This document shows, piece by piece, positions 9,401-17,431 of a stretch of 64,000 nt of DNA (its first letter is position 1; each line of letters begins with the position of its first letter). Under the pieces are notes generated by a model. The model made no database searches, was not told where the DNA came from, and saw only the letters and a list, made by a program, of their open reading frames with translations. Origin of the DNA: an uncultured Collinsella sp. GTDB lineage: Bacteria > Actinomycetota > Coriobacteriia > Coriobacteriales > Coriobacteriaceae. Location: NCBI GenBank assembly GCA_958353395.1, contig CATWSG010000002.1:62001-126000 (forward strand), written 5' to 3'. Made by a program: the position numbers and the translations under genes.

Positions 9401-12400
9401 CCTGCGAGCACGAGCGTGCACAACGACGTTGACGGCAAGGTCGACTTTGGCAAGATCGCCTTTACGCTCGACGACCTTAACAAGGCTCTGGGCGAGAAGC
9501 CCGAGAAGCGCGAGCACACCTTTACCTACACCGTGACCGAGTCCGGCGAGGTCGCTGGCGTGACCAACGACGCCAAGCTGTCGCGCGAGGTTTTCTTCAC
9601 CGTGACCGATGACGGCAAGGGTAATCTGATCGTATCCCGCAAGCCGGACGGCGATGTGGCATTTACGTTCACCAATACCTATAACGTGACGCCTGTCGAG
9701 ACGAGCGTCACCGACCAGATCACCGCGAACAAGGTCCTGACTGGCCGCAATCTCATGGACAGCGAGTTCTCCTTCGAGCTCGTCGAGGGCGACAAGGTCG
9801 TCGCCACCGGCAAGAACGACGCCGAGGGCAAGATCACGATGGGCGCCGTGAAGTACGACAAGGCCGGCAAGCACACCTACACGCTGCGCGAGGCCAACGG
9901 CGGAACCACCAGCAAGGGCATCACCTACAGTGACGCCGAGTACACCATCGAGACCACCATCACGGACAACGGCGACGGCACCCTCAAGGCCGAGCATGTC
10001 CTGAAGGACGCCAAGACCGCAACCTTCAAGAACACCTACAGCGTGACCCCGACCGATGCAGACCTCGACTTTGACCTGAGCAAGGCCATCGACGGTCGCG
10101 AGTGGACGGATGGGGACGAGTTCAGCTTTACCATTACCGCCCCCGATGGCGCCCCGCTACCCGATCCTGCAACCGTAACCGTGAGCAAGCACGATGCGAA
10201 GGACGGCATTGCCGCCATCAAGTTCGGCAAGATTCGCTACACGGCTGCCGGAACCTACAAGTACGAGATCCGCGAGAACGCGGGCAATACGGTCGGCATG
10301 ACGTATGACTCCCACGTCGCGACCGCCGAAGTAACCGTGACCGAGGACGGCGAGGGCAAGCTGACCGCCAATGTTACCAAGAAGGAAAACGGACGCTTTA
10401 CCAACACGTACCGCACTGAGCTTAACTACACCGCGGCCGGCGGTCTGTGGCTCAGCAAGTATCTGGACGGCCGCCCCATGACCGAGGGCCAGTTCACCTT
10501 TACCGTGACACCTGCTGACGACGCTTCGGCTCGCGCGCTCGGTCTGCTGCCCGGGGCCAACAGCTTCAAGTCCCCCGAAGCGGCAGAGGCAACGGTCGGA
10601 CTGATCGACATTCTGGCTGGTCATGAGGTTAAATTTACGCAGGCTGACGCCGGCAAGACCTTCAAGTACACCGTGGCCGAAAAGAACGACGGCCAGCCCG
10701 GTTACACCTACGATGACGCCGTACGCACGGTGACGATCGCCATCGCCGACGACACCGCCGGTACGCTCACTGCTACGACGACCGTTTCCGGTGGTCCCGA
10801 GGGCACGCATGAGACGGTCCACAAGAGTGGCGAGAACAAGGTCGAGAAGGCCCCGGTGCCGTTCCACAACAGTTACAGCGCTACGACCAACACGCCTGGT
10901 GGTACCGCTGCTCAGGTCGTTGCCACCAAGACTCTGACCGGTCGCCCGATGGCCGACGGCGAGTTCTGGTTCGGCATCGCCTATCAGGGTGAGCTTGTGG
11001 CATACGAAAACCTCAAGCCCAATATCGGCGGGCATGTGAGCTTTGATACGCTGCACTACGACACCAAGATGCTTGCTAATCTTGAGGCTGCTGGGCTTGC
11101 TTATCGTACCGATAAGGACGGCAAGCTTGCCTGGACCATTAACTACACGGCCTACGAAGATTTATTCGGGCTGCCGAATGGCGTTTCCGCTACAACGTGG
11201 AGCTTTGGCTTTAAGGTTATCGTCGTCGACAACGGTGATGGTACCCTGACGGCGACGGTCGACTACGGCGGCGTCGAGCCCTTGTTCGAGAACGTCTACG
11301 GCGCCGACGCCGTGGATGCCGCGCTCACCGGTACTAAGAAGCTCCAGGTTGCCGAGGGCCTGACCCCGGCCGACATCACGGGTAAGTTCACCTTTACCGT
11401 GACCGCCGACGAGGCAGGTGCCCCGATGCCCGAGCGCACGACCGTAACCAACGACGCAGCCGGTAACGTGGACTTTGGCAAGATCCACTTTACGCTCGAG
11501 GACCTCAACCACGCCCTGGGCGTGACGACCGATGCTTCTGACGACGCATCGAGCGACGCCGAAGCCAACACCGGTGAGGCCGAGGTTGACGCCGACGCTG
11601 CCGAGACCGATGAGTCCAACGACGAGTCCGATCCCGCAACCCCCACCGCTCCGCGCTCGCACACCTTTACCTATACGGTGACCGAGTCCGGTAGCGTCCC
11701 TGGCGTGACCAACGACCCCAACGCCACGCGCAAGGTTTCCTACACCGTGACTGACGACGGCGCCGGACATCTGAGTGTCGTGCGCAACGGCGACGACGGT
11801 GCGGACTTCACGTTCACCAACACCTACGTCGTGGCGCCCACCGACTCTTCCGTGACCGATCAGGTCAAGACGGTTAAGCGTCTGACCGGACGTGACCTTG
11901 CAACCGGCGAGTTCACGTTTGAACTGCTCGAGGACGGCGTGGTTGTCGCCAGCGGCACCAACGACGCCAACGGCAACGTTACGCTGAGCCCGATCCACTA
12001 CGAGGCGCCCGGTACGCACACGTACACGCTGCGCGAGGCTCGCCCGAACGCGCTTAGCCTGTACAAGGGTGTCACCTATGACGGCACGACCTACACCGTC
12101 GTGACCACCGTCTCCGACAACGGCGACGGTACGCTGGCCGCGACGCACAAGCTCGAGGGAACCACCGAGTCGGCTGGCTTTACCAACAAGTATCACGCCA
12201 TGCCCACGCAGGTCTCCATCGGCGCCATTAAGGTGCTCGAGGGACGCGAGCTCAAGAAGGACGAGTTTAGCTTTAAGCTCGTTGGCGAGGACATCGAGTC
12301 TACGGTTACCAACGATGCCGACGGCAAGATCAACTTCGACAAGCTCGAGTACGACGAGCCCGGTACGTACGTCTACACCATCAGCGAGGTCAAGGGTGAC

Positions 12401-12727
12401 GAGGCCGGTATGACCTACGACAAGTCCGTCTTTACCGCGACCGTTAACGTGGTCGACGACGGCGAGGGCAACCTCAAGGCGAACGTTGCCTTTACCAAGG
12501 GCGATAAGAGCGTCGAGGGTATCGTGTTCAACAACACGTACAAGAAGCCCGAGACGCCCGTGCCGACGCCCGATCCCGGCACACCCAAGACCGTGACGAA
12601 CATCGTCAAGACGGTCAAGGGTTTCCTGCCCACCACGGGTGACCAGCAGGCCGCTGCACTGCTCATGGCATTCGTCATCGCCATGGCCGGCGTCGGAGCC
12701 CTAGTCTGGGGTATCCGTAAGCGCTAG
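6452..12727 (+). CDS. Giant LPXTG surface protein with VWA domain and about ten FctA/Spy0128-type isopeptide domains
   Basis: This 2091-residue protein has a signal peptide (residues about 1-32, hydrophobic LLAVILAVVLVLP, AxA-like end). A VWA domain (about 113-370) carries a DASGS MIDAS motif at 121-125 and a later FFTDGT strand. A long linker or adhesin region spans about 380-690. About ten tandem domains follow (about 690-2030). Each has a K.L.GR strand near its start, a Y.E.G.HTY.L Glu strand and an F.N.Y Asn strand, the Lys-Asn isopeptide chemistry of streptococcal backbone pilins. Domains 3 and 8 are near-duplicates, as are 2, 4 and 9. It ends with LPTTG (2059-2063), a hydrophobic helix and RKR, the sortase sorting signal. 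It should be wall-anchored and may bind host ligands or form a fibre tip. There is a GAAGGGAG ribosome site. No sortase or second pilin lies in the window. Confidence 0.9.
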   Translation: MSKYTRGLLAVILAVVLVLPAAAFAMLPEANARSSTGMDGPTMSEVVVDPDTSGRWEIWAAGHNGNKVTTQNVGRIWTDKTVEATEENEESDFLTTLSAMSSTSNSTVTVTTPLDIVMVLDASGSMDDPMGGGDRTKRIDALKNAANSFIDTIAKQNESIEGVDRQHRVAIVKFAGKKSNDIGNNMYRDGGYSYNYTQVMKELTYCSGGNADDLKKNTINKIQPAGATRADYGLELAEKITTTYGRKDAKKIIVFFTDGTPTKQNIFDAGVANAAVTAAKNMKDGKATVYTIGIFDGANPSAGIQDSGKSQKENKFMQAVSSNYPNATAWDTHGTRAENSDYYKSATNAEELKKVFDDISQAITSEAPYPTEIDKGYDATKSGYITFTDELGDFMQVDSFTEVVINGTPFTKTDKTVNKETNTDTYEFTGKAKDLLITVQRAGDDNPQKGDIVTVNIPASLIPLSHFKTVDGKLSVDSAQPIRVKYTSSVKSTALDNLFTPEKVTGLKDYIENNTAVANGTKTVNFYANKWSGGALGDTVATFEPADTNRYYYFQKQTPIYADKDCTQPAKNSLADTGTYYYKDEFEERGSNGEAKPATAVIEFVGGDAAKFDGALVADEDGNLSFSVGTARLAFIDELHTTKGSVGGNSTGTATDVLNPKWNNVSAKATATHVNSYLGNNGKISFAYDMTPAMVNTKASFGLTKVLKGRDWTNADAFEFGLTSESGAPMPAARTATVRKADLDQGKAAIDFGTIEYTEPGTYVYKVSEKHAGTTIDGIAYSKNVAEITVTVTPDKKGELSAGVKVTSGETEFKNVYATNPVESSVTDQITVTKSLTGRDLTADEFSFELLEIIDKEVKPVETVKNAADGKVTFSAIKYTEIGQHTYKLHEVKGNAGGIDYDDAVYTIVTTIADNGKGQLVATHELKDAKDVKSIEFKNAYTTNATEASLAGIKNLQVDDALTPADITGKFTFTVTGEEGAPMPASTSVHNDVDGKVDFGKIAFTLDDLNKALGEKPEKREHTFTYTVTESGEVAGVTNDAKLSREVFFTVTDDGKGNLIVSRKPDGDVAFTFTNTYNVTPVETSVTDQITANKVLTGRNLMDSEFSFELVEGDKVVATGKNDAEGKITMGAVKYDKAGKHTYTLREANGGTTSKGITYSDAEYTIETTITDNGDGTLKAEHVLKDAKTATFKNTYSVTPTDADLDFDLSKAIDGREWTDGDEFSFTITAPDGAPLPDPATVTVSKHDAKDGIAAIKFGKIRYTAAGTYKYEIRENAGNTVGMTYDSHVATAEVTVTEDGEGKLTANVTKKENGRFTNTYRTELNYTAAGGLWLSKYLDGRPMTEGQFTFTVTPADDASARALGLLPGANSFKSPEAAEATVGLIDILAGHEVKFTQADAGKTFKYTVAEKNDGQPGYTYDDAVRTVTIAIADDTAGTLTATTTVSGGPEGTHETVHKSGENKVEKAPVPFHNSYSATTNTPGGTAAQVVATKTLTGRPMADGEFWFGIAYQGELVAYENLKPNIGGHVSFDTLHYDTKMLANLEAAGLAYRTDKDGKLAWTINYTAYEDLFGLPNGVSATTWSFGFKVIVVDNGDGTLTATVDYGGVEPLFENVYGADAVDAALTGTKKLQVAEGLTPADITGKFTFTVTADEAGAPMPERTTVTNDAAGNVDFGKIHFTLEDLNHALGVTTDASDDASSDAEANTGEAEVDADAAETDESNDESDPATPTAPRSHTFTYTVTESGSVPGVTNDPNATRKVSYTVTDDGAGHLSVVRNGDDGADFTFTNTYVVAPTDSSVTDQVKTVKRLTGRDLATGEFTFELLEDGVVVASGTNDANGNVTLSPIHYEAPGTHTYTLREARPNALSLYKGVTYDGTTYTVVTTVSDNGDGTLAATHKLEGTTESAGFTNKYHAMPTQVSIGAIKVLEGRELKKDEFSFKLVGEDIESTVTNDADGKINFDKLEYDEPGTYVYTISEVKGDEAGMTYDKSVFTATVNVVDDGEGNLKANVAFTKGDKSVEGIVFNNTYKKPETPVPTPDPGTPKTVTNIVKTVKGFLPTTGDQQAAALLMAFVIAMAGVGALVWGIRKR

Positions 12728-12739
12728 GCACGTCGACAG

Positions 12740-12765
12740 CGCCCGGGGCCAAAAGGCCCCGGGCG
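12740..12765 (+). terminator. Hairpin after the surface protein gene
   Basis: A perfect 11-bp GC-rich stem (12740-12750 / 12755-12765) with an AAAA loop, 12 bases after the stop and without a T-run. Confidence 0.6.
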
Positions 12766-12802
12766 GCCGGCAGGGCTAAATTCCGACCTACTCCTACCCC
12801 CA

Positions 12803-12844
12803 GCCGCCACGGAGGCATCTCCCTCCTCCGTGGCGGCGCTTTTA
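12803..12844 (+). terminator. Second terminator after the surface protein gene
   Basis: A perfect 13-bp stem (12803-12815 / 12825-12837, GCCGCCACGGAGG arm) is followed by GCTTTTA. Confidence 0.7.
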
Positions 12845-12857
12845 TGCGCCGGGGGCG

Positions 12858-13019
12858 CGCCACGAAACCGGCCCATCTACTACGTTTAGCCCCTTACCCC
12901 CAACCATGCCAAAAAACGCGAAAACAAAACCGCAGGTAGAACGCCTGTGGTTTTGTTCAAAACGAAGGTATGGTCATGGGTATCGCGTCAAACGTAGTAG
13001 ATGGGCCGATTTCGTGGCG
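12858..13019. repeat. Long nested inverted repeat, copy 2 (arm type B)
   Basis: Outer arms 12858-12887 and 12990-13019 pair at 29 of 30 positions. The centre (CCATGCC ... AAAACCGCAGGTAGA ... GGTATGG) is homologous to copies 1 and 3, but the outer arm sequence is entirely different from theirs. Confidence 0.85.
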
Positions 13020-13035
13020 AGCGGTTCCGGCTGAT

Positions 13036-13079
13036 CCCTTGGGGACGGAGGAAAACGGATCATTTTGGTCCCGCGAGGC
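13036..13079. repeat. GACGGAGGAAAACG repeat, copy 3
   Basis: Contains GGGGACGGAGGAAAACGGAT followed by CATTTTGG and CCCGCGAGG. It lies between two nested hairpins. Confidence 0.7.
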
Positions 13080-13110
13080 TGGCGGAGGCACTCGTCCAGG
13101 GCCGCCCGAA

Positions 13111-13264
13111 CAAAACTATGCCGGTTTACGGGGCTGAGTTACGAGTCCCCAACCATGCCGATATTCGTGAAAATAAAACCGCAGGTAGACGAGCCGTCAT
13201 TTTGCAGAAAACGCGGGTATGGATGGGGGTCCTGAGTCTGGCCCCGTAAACCGGCATAGTTTTG
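13111..13264. repeat. Long nested inverted repeat, copy 3 (arm type A)
   Basis: Outer arms 13111-13134 and 13241-13264 are a perfect 24-bp match. The arms match copy 1, and the centre matches both other copies (CCATGCC, CCGCAGGTAGA, GGTATGG). Confidence 0.87.
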
Positions 13265-13324
13265 AAATGGCATTAAATCGGCAGCAGCCATTTTGCTATG
13301 CCGGGGCGGTCGGCCGTTGGGTAA

Positions 13325-13954
13325 TTACCCTCGCAAGTACGCAATGGCGATCTGCGTGCGGTTGCGCAGGCCCATTTTGGCAAGGATCGAGCTGATGTGG
13401 TTGCGTACGGTGCCTTCGCCCATGTAGGCGGTGGCGGCAATTTCCTTGTTGTCGAGGCCGCGGGCGATGAGCTCGGCGACTTCGAACTCGCGGTCGGTCA
13501 GGCTGACAAAGGCCGCGGGCCGGCGGGCCGTGCCGGCCTCGACGCCCGCCCCATCAAAGTTGATATCCTCGATCGCCTTGCCCTCGAGCACGCGTTTGCC
13601 GCTCATGACCTGCGCCAACGCTGGCGGAATGGCGGCGACATCGGTTTTGATCAGATAGCCGCGGGCACCCAGCTTGAGCGCCGACACAATGTACTCGTCA
13701 TCCGAGAATGTCGTCAGAAACACCACGCGCGCCGCAGGGTCGCGCCCGAGGATCTCGCGTGCCGCCGATAGGCCGTCGCGTCCCGGCATCTGGATGTCGA
13801 GCAGTGCGATATCGGGTGCGTGCTCGGCGTAGAGCGCCACCGCATCGTTGCCGTTGGCGCCGGTGCCCACCACCTCGATCTGCGGCTGGGCGCCCAGGAT
13901 AATCTTGAGCGAATCGACCACCAAGCGGTCGTCGTCGACAACAATAAGCCTCAT
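13325..13954 (-). CDS. NarL/LuxR-family response regulator
   Basis: This 209-residue regulator has a receiver domain with acidic pocket D7-D9, phospho-acceptor D53 (LLDIQMPG), the T/S of FLTTFSD and the Lys of GYLIK. A GerE/LuxR helix-turn-helix spans about 145-205 (LTDREFEVAELIARGLDNKEIA). Its start overlaps the end of the histidine kinase gene by 4 bases, so the two are co-translated. It probably activates the divergent ABC exporter at 15296-18650. Confidence 0.92.
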   Translation of the reverse strand: MRLIVVDDDRLVVDSLKIILGAQPQIEVVGTGANGNDAVALYAEHAPDIALLDIQMPGRDGLSAAREILGRDPAARVVFLTTFSDDEYIVSALKLGARGYLIKTDVAAIPPALAQVMSGKRVLEGKAIEDINFDGAGVEAGTARRPAAFVSLTDREFEVAELIARGLDNKEIAATAYMGEGTVRNHISSILAKMGLRNRTQIAIAYLRG

Positions 13955-15096
13955 CGGCCCTCATCTCCTTGCGGTTTGGGAACGGTGGCAAACACGCGCC
14001 AGCCGCCGGCGCCGGCACGCGGACCGGCGGTGAAGGTGCCGTCAAGCGCCTCGACGCGCTCGCGCATGGAGGCGAGCCCCATGCCTTCTGCGACGTTGCT
14101 GCTGCTCGCCGGGGTCGCGTCCACGCCATCATCGGTAACGATGAGCTGGTAAAACGACGGATGCTCCATGCACCGCACGGTAATGGTTTTGGCATGGGCG
14201 TGGCGCATGGCGTTGGAAAGCGCCTCGCGCAGGACCGCCGCAAAGCAGTTGGCGACATTTGCGGGCGCATGCTCGGCCAAAACTTCAAGCTCAACCTGCG
14301 GGCCGCCGTCCGAGCGTGCGCCTTCAACGATGCAATCGAGCTGTACGGAGAGGTCGACGGCGTTGTCGTTGAGGGAGTGGACGCTGGTGCGTACGAGCTG
14401 GAGCGCCTCGTCAACCGTGCGTTTGACGTCGGCAAAGTCGGCGGCAATCCTGGGCTCGTTGGCGTGGACCACGCGCAGGGCCTCGGTCTGCAACGAAGCA
14501 CGCGTGAGCTGGTGGCCGACGTTGTCGTGAATTTCGCGCGCGATGCGGGCGCGCTCGGCCAGGGTCGCAAGTTCGACCTCATAGTCCTGGCGATCGGCGA
14601 GGTCGCGGTTGCGCGCTTCGAGCGCGAGGGCTCGTTCCTGCAGTTCGTCGCGGGTACGGCGCATGCGCTGCTGCTCGCGTTCCAACTGGGCGGTGCGTAG
14701 CGATAGCAAGGTGGCGGCAACCGAAAGGATGGCGGTCAGCAGGAGCGTTCGGGCGGTAAGCGCGTCGGTGCGAAGGTCCGCGATGAGCGCAAAGGCAAAG
14801 ACGGAGCCAATGCCCAGCGCGACCCAGGCGTGCTCACGGCGCACGCGCCGCGCGATGTCATAGAAGGCGAGAGGCGCAAGCGGCACAAACGGCGGTACGA
14901 AAACTGCTGCGATGATGTAAACGTAGCTCGCGGTCTCGCTCGCACGGCGGGCGCGGTTTCCCTGTGCGACCTCGGCCAGCGAGGTGGCAATAACGCCAAG
15001 GCAAAACGCCGCGACCAGGCGAGCGTCCACAGCAAGACCCATGGCGGCCGCAATACAGCACGCCAGCACGATCGATTTGTCGAAAAGCCTGTTCAT
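13951..15096 (-). CDS. NarL-type sensor histidine kinase (HisKA_3)
   Basis: This 381-residue kinase has about four to five N-terminal membrane helices and very little extracytoplasmic sequence. A coiled-coil linker precedes the HisKA_3 H-box (ARIAREIHDNVGHQLT, His near residue 190). The ATPase domain has an N-box (EALSNAMRHAHA) and G-box (GMGLASMRERV). Small intramembrane sensors of this design often respond to envelope-active antibiotics. The chosen start is ATG 15094-15096 (MNRLFDKS), where the membrane region begins. The open frame extends further upstream but crosses the divergent promoter region. It pairs with the regulator at 13325 by overlap. Confidence 0.9.
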   Translation of the reverse strand: MNRLFDKSIVLACCIAAAMGLAVDARLVAAFCLGVIATSLAEVAQGNRARRASETASYVYIIAAVFVPPFVPLAPLAFYDIARRVRREHAWVALGIGSVFAFALIADLRTDALTARTLLLTAILSVAATLLSLRTAQLEREQQRMRRTRDELQERALALEARNRDLADRQDYEVELATLAERARIAREIHDNVGHQLTRASLQTEALRVVHANEPRIAADFADVKRTVDEALQLVRTSVHSLNDNAVDLSVQLDCIVEGARSDGGPQVELEVLAEHAPANVANCFAAVLREALSNAMRHAHAKTITVRCMEHPSFYQLIVTDDGVDATPASSSNVAEGMGLASMRERVEALDGTFTAGPRAGAGGWRVFATVPKPQGDEGR

Positions 15097-15295
15097 ACGG
15101 GTATTGTACGCGAAGCTGCGCGTGGTGGAGGGGGCCGCCTGCGCAACCGTGACATTCCTCCCGCGCGGCAAAGCGGGGGCGTCGGCGGGCCGCACGACCA
15201 AGGCCCTGCACTCGTGACAAAGCTCACTGGTGCGCGCCGGCGGCTCCTGCGATGATGCAATCGTACCGGGCCGCAAGCAACAGAAGGGCCGCCTC

Positions 15296-16234
15296 ATGAC
15301 AGACATCGTCCACGTCGAAAACCTCGTCAAGCGCTACGACGATCTTATCGCGCTCGACCACTTTAACCTCAGCATCGCCCACGGCGAGATCTTTGGCCTG
15401 CTGGGCCCCAACGGCTCGGGCAAGACCACGTCCATCAACTGCATCCTGCAGCTGCTCGCCTACGACAAGGGCACCATCGAGCTGTTCGGCGAGCCCATGA
15501 CGCCCGCCCGCTACGACCTCAAGCGCCGCATCGGTGTGGTGCCGCAGCAGGTGGCGGTGTTCGACGAGCTTACGGTGCGCGAGAACATCGACTATTTCTG
15601 CAGCCTCTACGTCAACGACCGCAAACGCCGTCGCGCGCTGGTCGACGAAGCTATCGACTTTGTGGGCTTGGGCGACTTTACCAAGTTTCGCCCCGGCAAG
15701 CTCTCGGGCGGCCTGGCGCGTCGCCTCAACATTGCCTGCGGCATTGCGCACAAGCCCGAGCTCATCTTCTTTGACGAGCCCACGGTGGCAGTCGACCCGC
15801 AGAGTCGCAACGCCATTCTGGAGGGCATCTGCCGCCTGCGCGACGAGGGCGCCACGGTGGTGTATACCAGCCATTACATGGAGGAAGTCGAGCAGATTTG
15901 CAGCCGCATCATGATCATGGACGGCGGACGTGTGCTGGCGCAGGGCACCAATGACGAGCTCAAACGCATGATTCAGATGGGCGAGCGCGTGACTGTCGAG
16001 GTTGGCGCCGTAGAGACCGCCACGGTCGAGCGGCTGCGCGCCCTCGAGCACGTGCTTTCGGTTGAGCTGTCCGGCGGCGAGATCGTCTGCACCTGCGAAG
16101 CGAGCCCGCATAATTTGGTCGACATCCTCGACACGCTGCGCGCCGCCGATGTGGCGCTCGGCCGCGTGTGGAGCGAGCCACCGACCCTCAACGACGTGTT
16201 CCTCGAGATCACCGGCCGCGAGCTGCGCGACTAG
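15296..16234 (+). CDS. ABC-2 type exporter ATP-binding protein (LnrL-like)
   Basis: This 312-residue ATPase has Walker A GPNGSGKTT (37-45), signature LSGGLARRL, Walker B LIFFDEPT and a switch His in the VYTSHYMEEVE strand. A C-terminal regulatory extension follows the core. It is the first gene of an ATPase-permease-permease operon that is divergent from a NarL-type two-component system, as in the Bacillus LnrJK/LnrLMN lipopeptide/polyene resistance system. The substrate is not known here. The start is ATG 15296, where family similarity starts. An upstream in-frame codon at 15230 was rejected. Confidence 0.9.
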   Translation: MTDIVHVENLVKRYDDLIALDHFNLSIAHGEIFGLLGPNGSGKTTSINCILQLLAYDKGTIELFGEPMTPARYDLKRRIGVVPQQVAVFDELTVRENIDYFCSLYVNDRKRRRALVDEAIDFVGLGDFTKFRPGKLSGGLARRLNIACGIAHKPELIFFDEPTVAVDPQSRNAILEGICRLRDEGATVVYTSHYMEEVEQICSRIMIMDGGRVLAQGTNDELKRMIQMGERVTVEVGAVETATVERLRALEHVLSVELSGGEIVCTCEASPHNLVDILDTLRAADVALGRVWSEPPTLNDVFLEITGRELRD

Positions 16235-16243
16235 GGGGCAGTC

Positions 16244-17431
16244 ATGTTCAACACCATCATCACTACGGTCAAGACGCTGCTGCGCCGGCCGAGCACGTGG
16301 GTCTGGGGCGCTCTCTTTCCCATCGTACTTTCCACGATGTTCATGTTTATGTTTGCGAACCTCAGCTCCGACGGCACGGTCGACCCGGTGCCGGTGGCCG
16401 TCGTGGCGGACGAGGCTTGGGACGCTTCGACCTTTAAGGGCGTGGCGACGTCGCTTGCCAAGGAAGGCGGCGATCAGCTGCTCGAGATCCACGAGCTCGA
16501 CGACGCAGCCGATGCGAACCGTGCGCTTAAGGCCGGCGAGGTCGCGGGCATCTATACGGTCGACGATGCGGGCGCACCCAAGCTCACGTTGCTGTCGAGC
16601 TACGATAGCTCGCGTGCGTCGTCGGTGCTCACCGACCGCAGCATTTTGGAGACGGTGGCAAGCTCGTATACACAAAATGCCGAGCTCATGTCCCAGATTG
16701 CCCAGGACAACCCGGCGGCGCTCGCCGACCCGGAGGCGGTTGCGCGCGCTCTATCGCTCGAGGGCGGTACCCGCCGCGTAAGCCTGACACGCACCACGCC
16801 CGATGGCACGGTCATCTACTATTACGCGCTTTTTGGCCTGGTCGCGATGATGTCTGCGGAGTTTGCCGCCTTGAGCGTCGTCGACCTGCAGCCCAATCTG
16901 TCGGGCCTTGGCGCGCGTCGCTGCGTGGGCGGTCTTTCCAAGACGGCGTCGCTGGCCGGTATCTTTGTGGGCTCGTGGCTGATCTCCTTCGCCTCGATGA
17001 CGATCGCGATTGGCTACGTGCGCCTGGTCGTGGGCGTCGACTTTGGCGGGCGCGAGGGGCTGTGTTTGGTGGGCGGCGCCGCTTCCGCGCTTGCCGCCAC
17101 GGGCCTGGGGCTCTTTGTGGGCACGCTTCCCGTTAAGGGCGGCAAGGCGTCCAAGTCGGGCATCCTTACGGGCTTTGCCACCACGTGCGCTTTGTTCGCC
17201 GGCCTCTACGGCGAGCCGGCGATGGCGCTTGCCGACGACGTCGCCCGCGCCTGCCCGGCCGAGTGCTGGTTCAACCCCGTCAAGCTCATCTGTGACATGT
17301 TCAACCGCCTGTATTTCTTTGAAGACTTGGGACCTTTTGCCGTTCGCGCCGGCGCGCTGGTCCTTATGGCGCTGCTGTTCGTTGCCGCCGCCACGCTGAC
17401 CTTTGGAAGGAGCCGCTATGAGCACCTTTAA
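16244..17431 (+). CDS. ABC-2 type transporter permease (first)
   Basis: This 395-residue protein has one N-terminal TM helix (about 17-38), a large extracytoplasmic region to about residue 185, then five TM helices, the ABC2_membrane_3 topology. It starts 9 bases after the ATPase stop and overlaps the next permease by 14 bases. With the second permease it should form the heterodimeric membrane core of the exporter. Confidence 0.86.
   Translation: MFNTIITTVKTLLRRPSTWVWGALFPIVLSTMFMFMFANLSSDGTVDPVPVAVVADEAWDASTFKGVATSLAKEGGDQLLEIHELDDAADANRALKAGEVAGIYTVDDAGAPKLTLLSSYDSSRASSVLTDRSILETVASSYTQNAELMSQIAQDNPAALADPEAVARALSLEGGTRRVSLTRTTPDGTVIYYYALFGLVAMMSAEFAALSVVDLQPNLSGLGARRCVGGLSKTASLAGIFVGSWLISFASMTIAIGYVRLVVGVDFGGREGLCLVGGAASALAATGLGLFVGTLPVKGGKASKSGILTGFATTCALFAGLYGEPAMALADDVARACPAECWFNPVKLICDMFNRLYFFEDLGPFAVRAGALVLMALLFVAAATLTFGRSRYEHL

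Larger units (their letters stand above)
12728..13324. other. Repeat-rich spacer downstream of the giant surface protein
   Basis: About 600 bases without a credible gene. In order it holds two terminator hairpins, a 162-nt nested inverted repeat (12858-13019), a GACGGAGGAAAACG repeat (13036-13079) and a second nested inverted repeat (13111-13264). It mirrors the spacer upstream of the same gene. Confidence 0.8.

Noticed and set aside
7544..9997. 817-codon open frame on the minus strand
   Set aside because: It is the antisense shadow of the surface protein's repetitive, GC-rich domains. No ribosome site, no recognisable domain, and its composition follows the sense codons.
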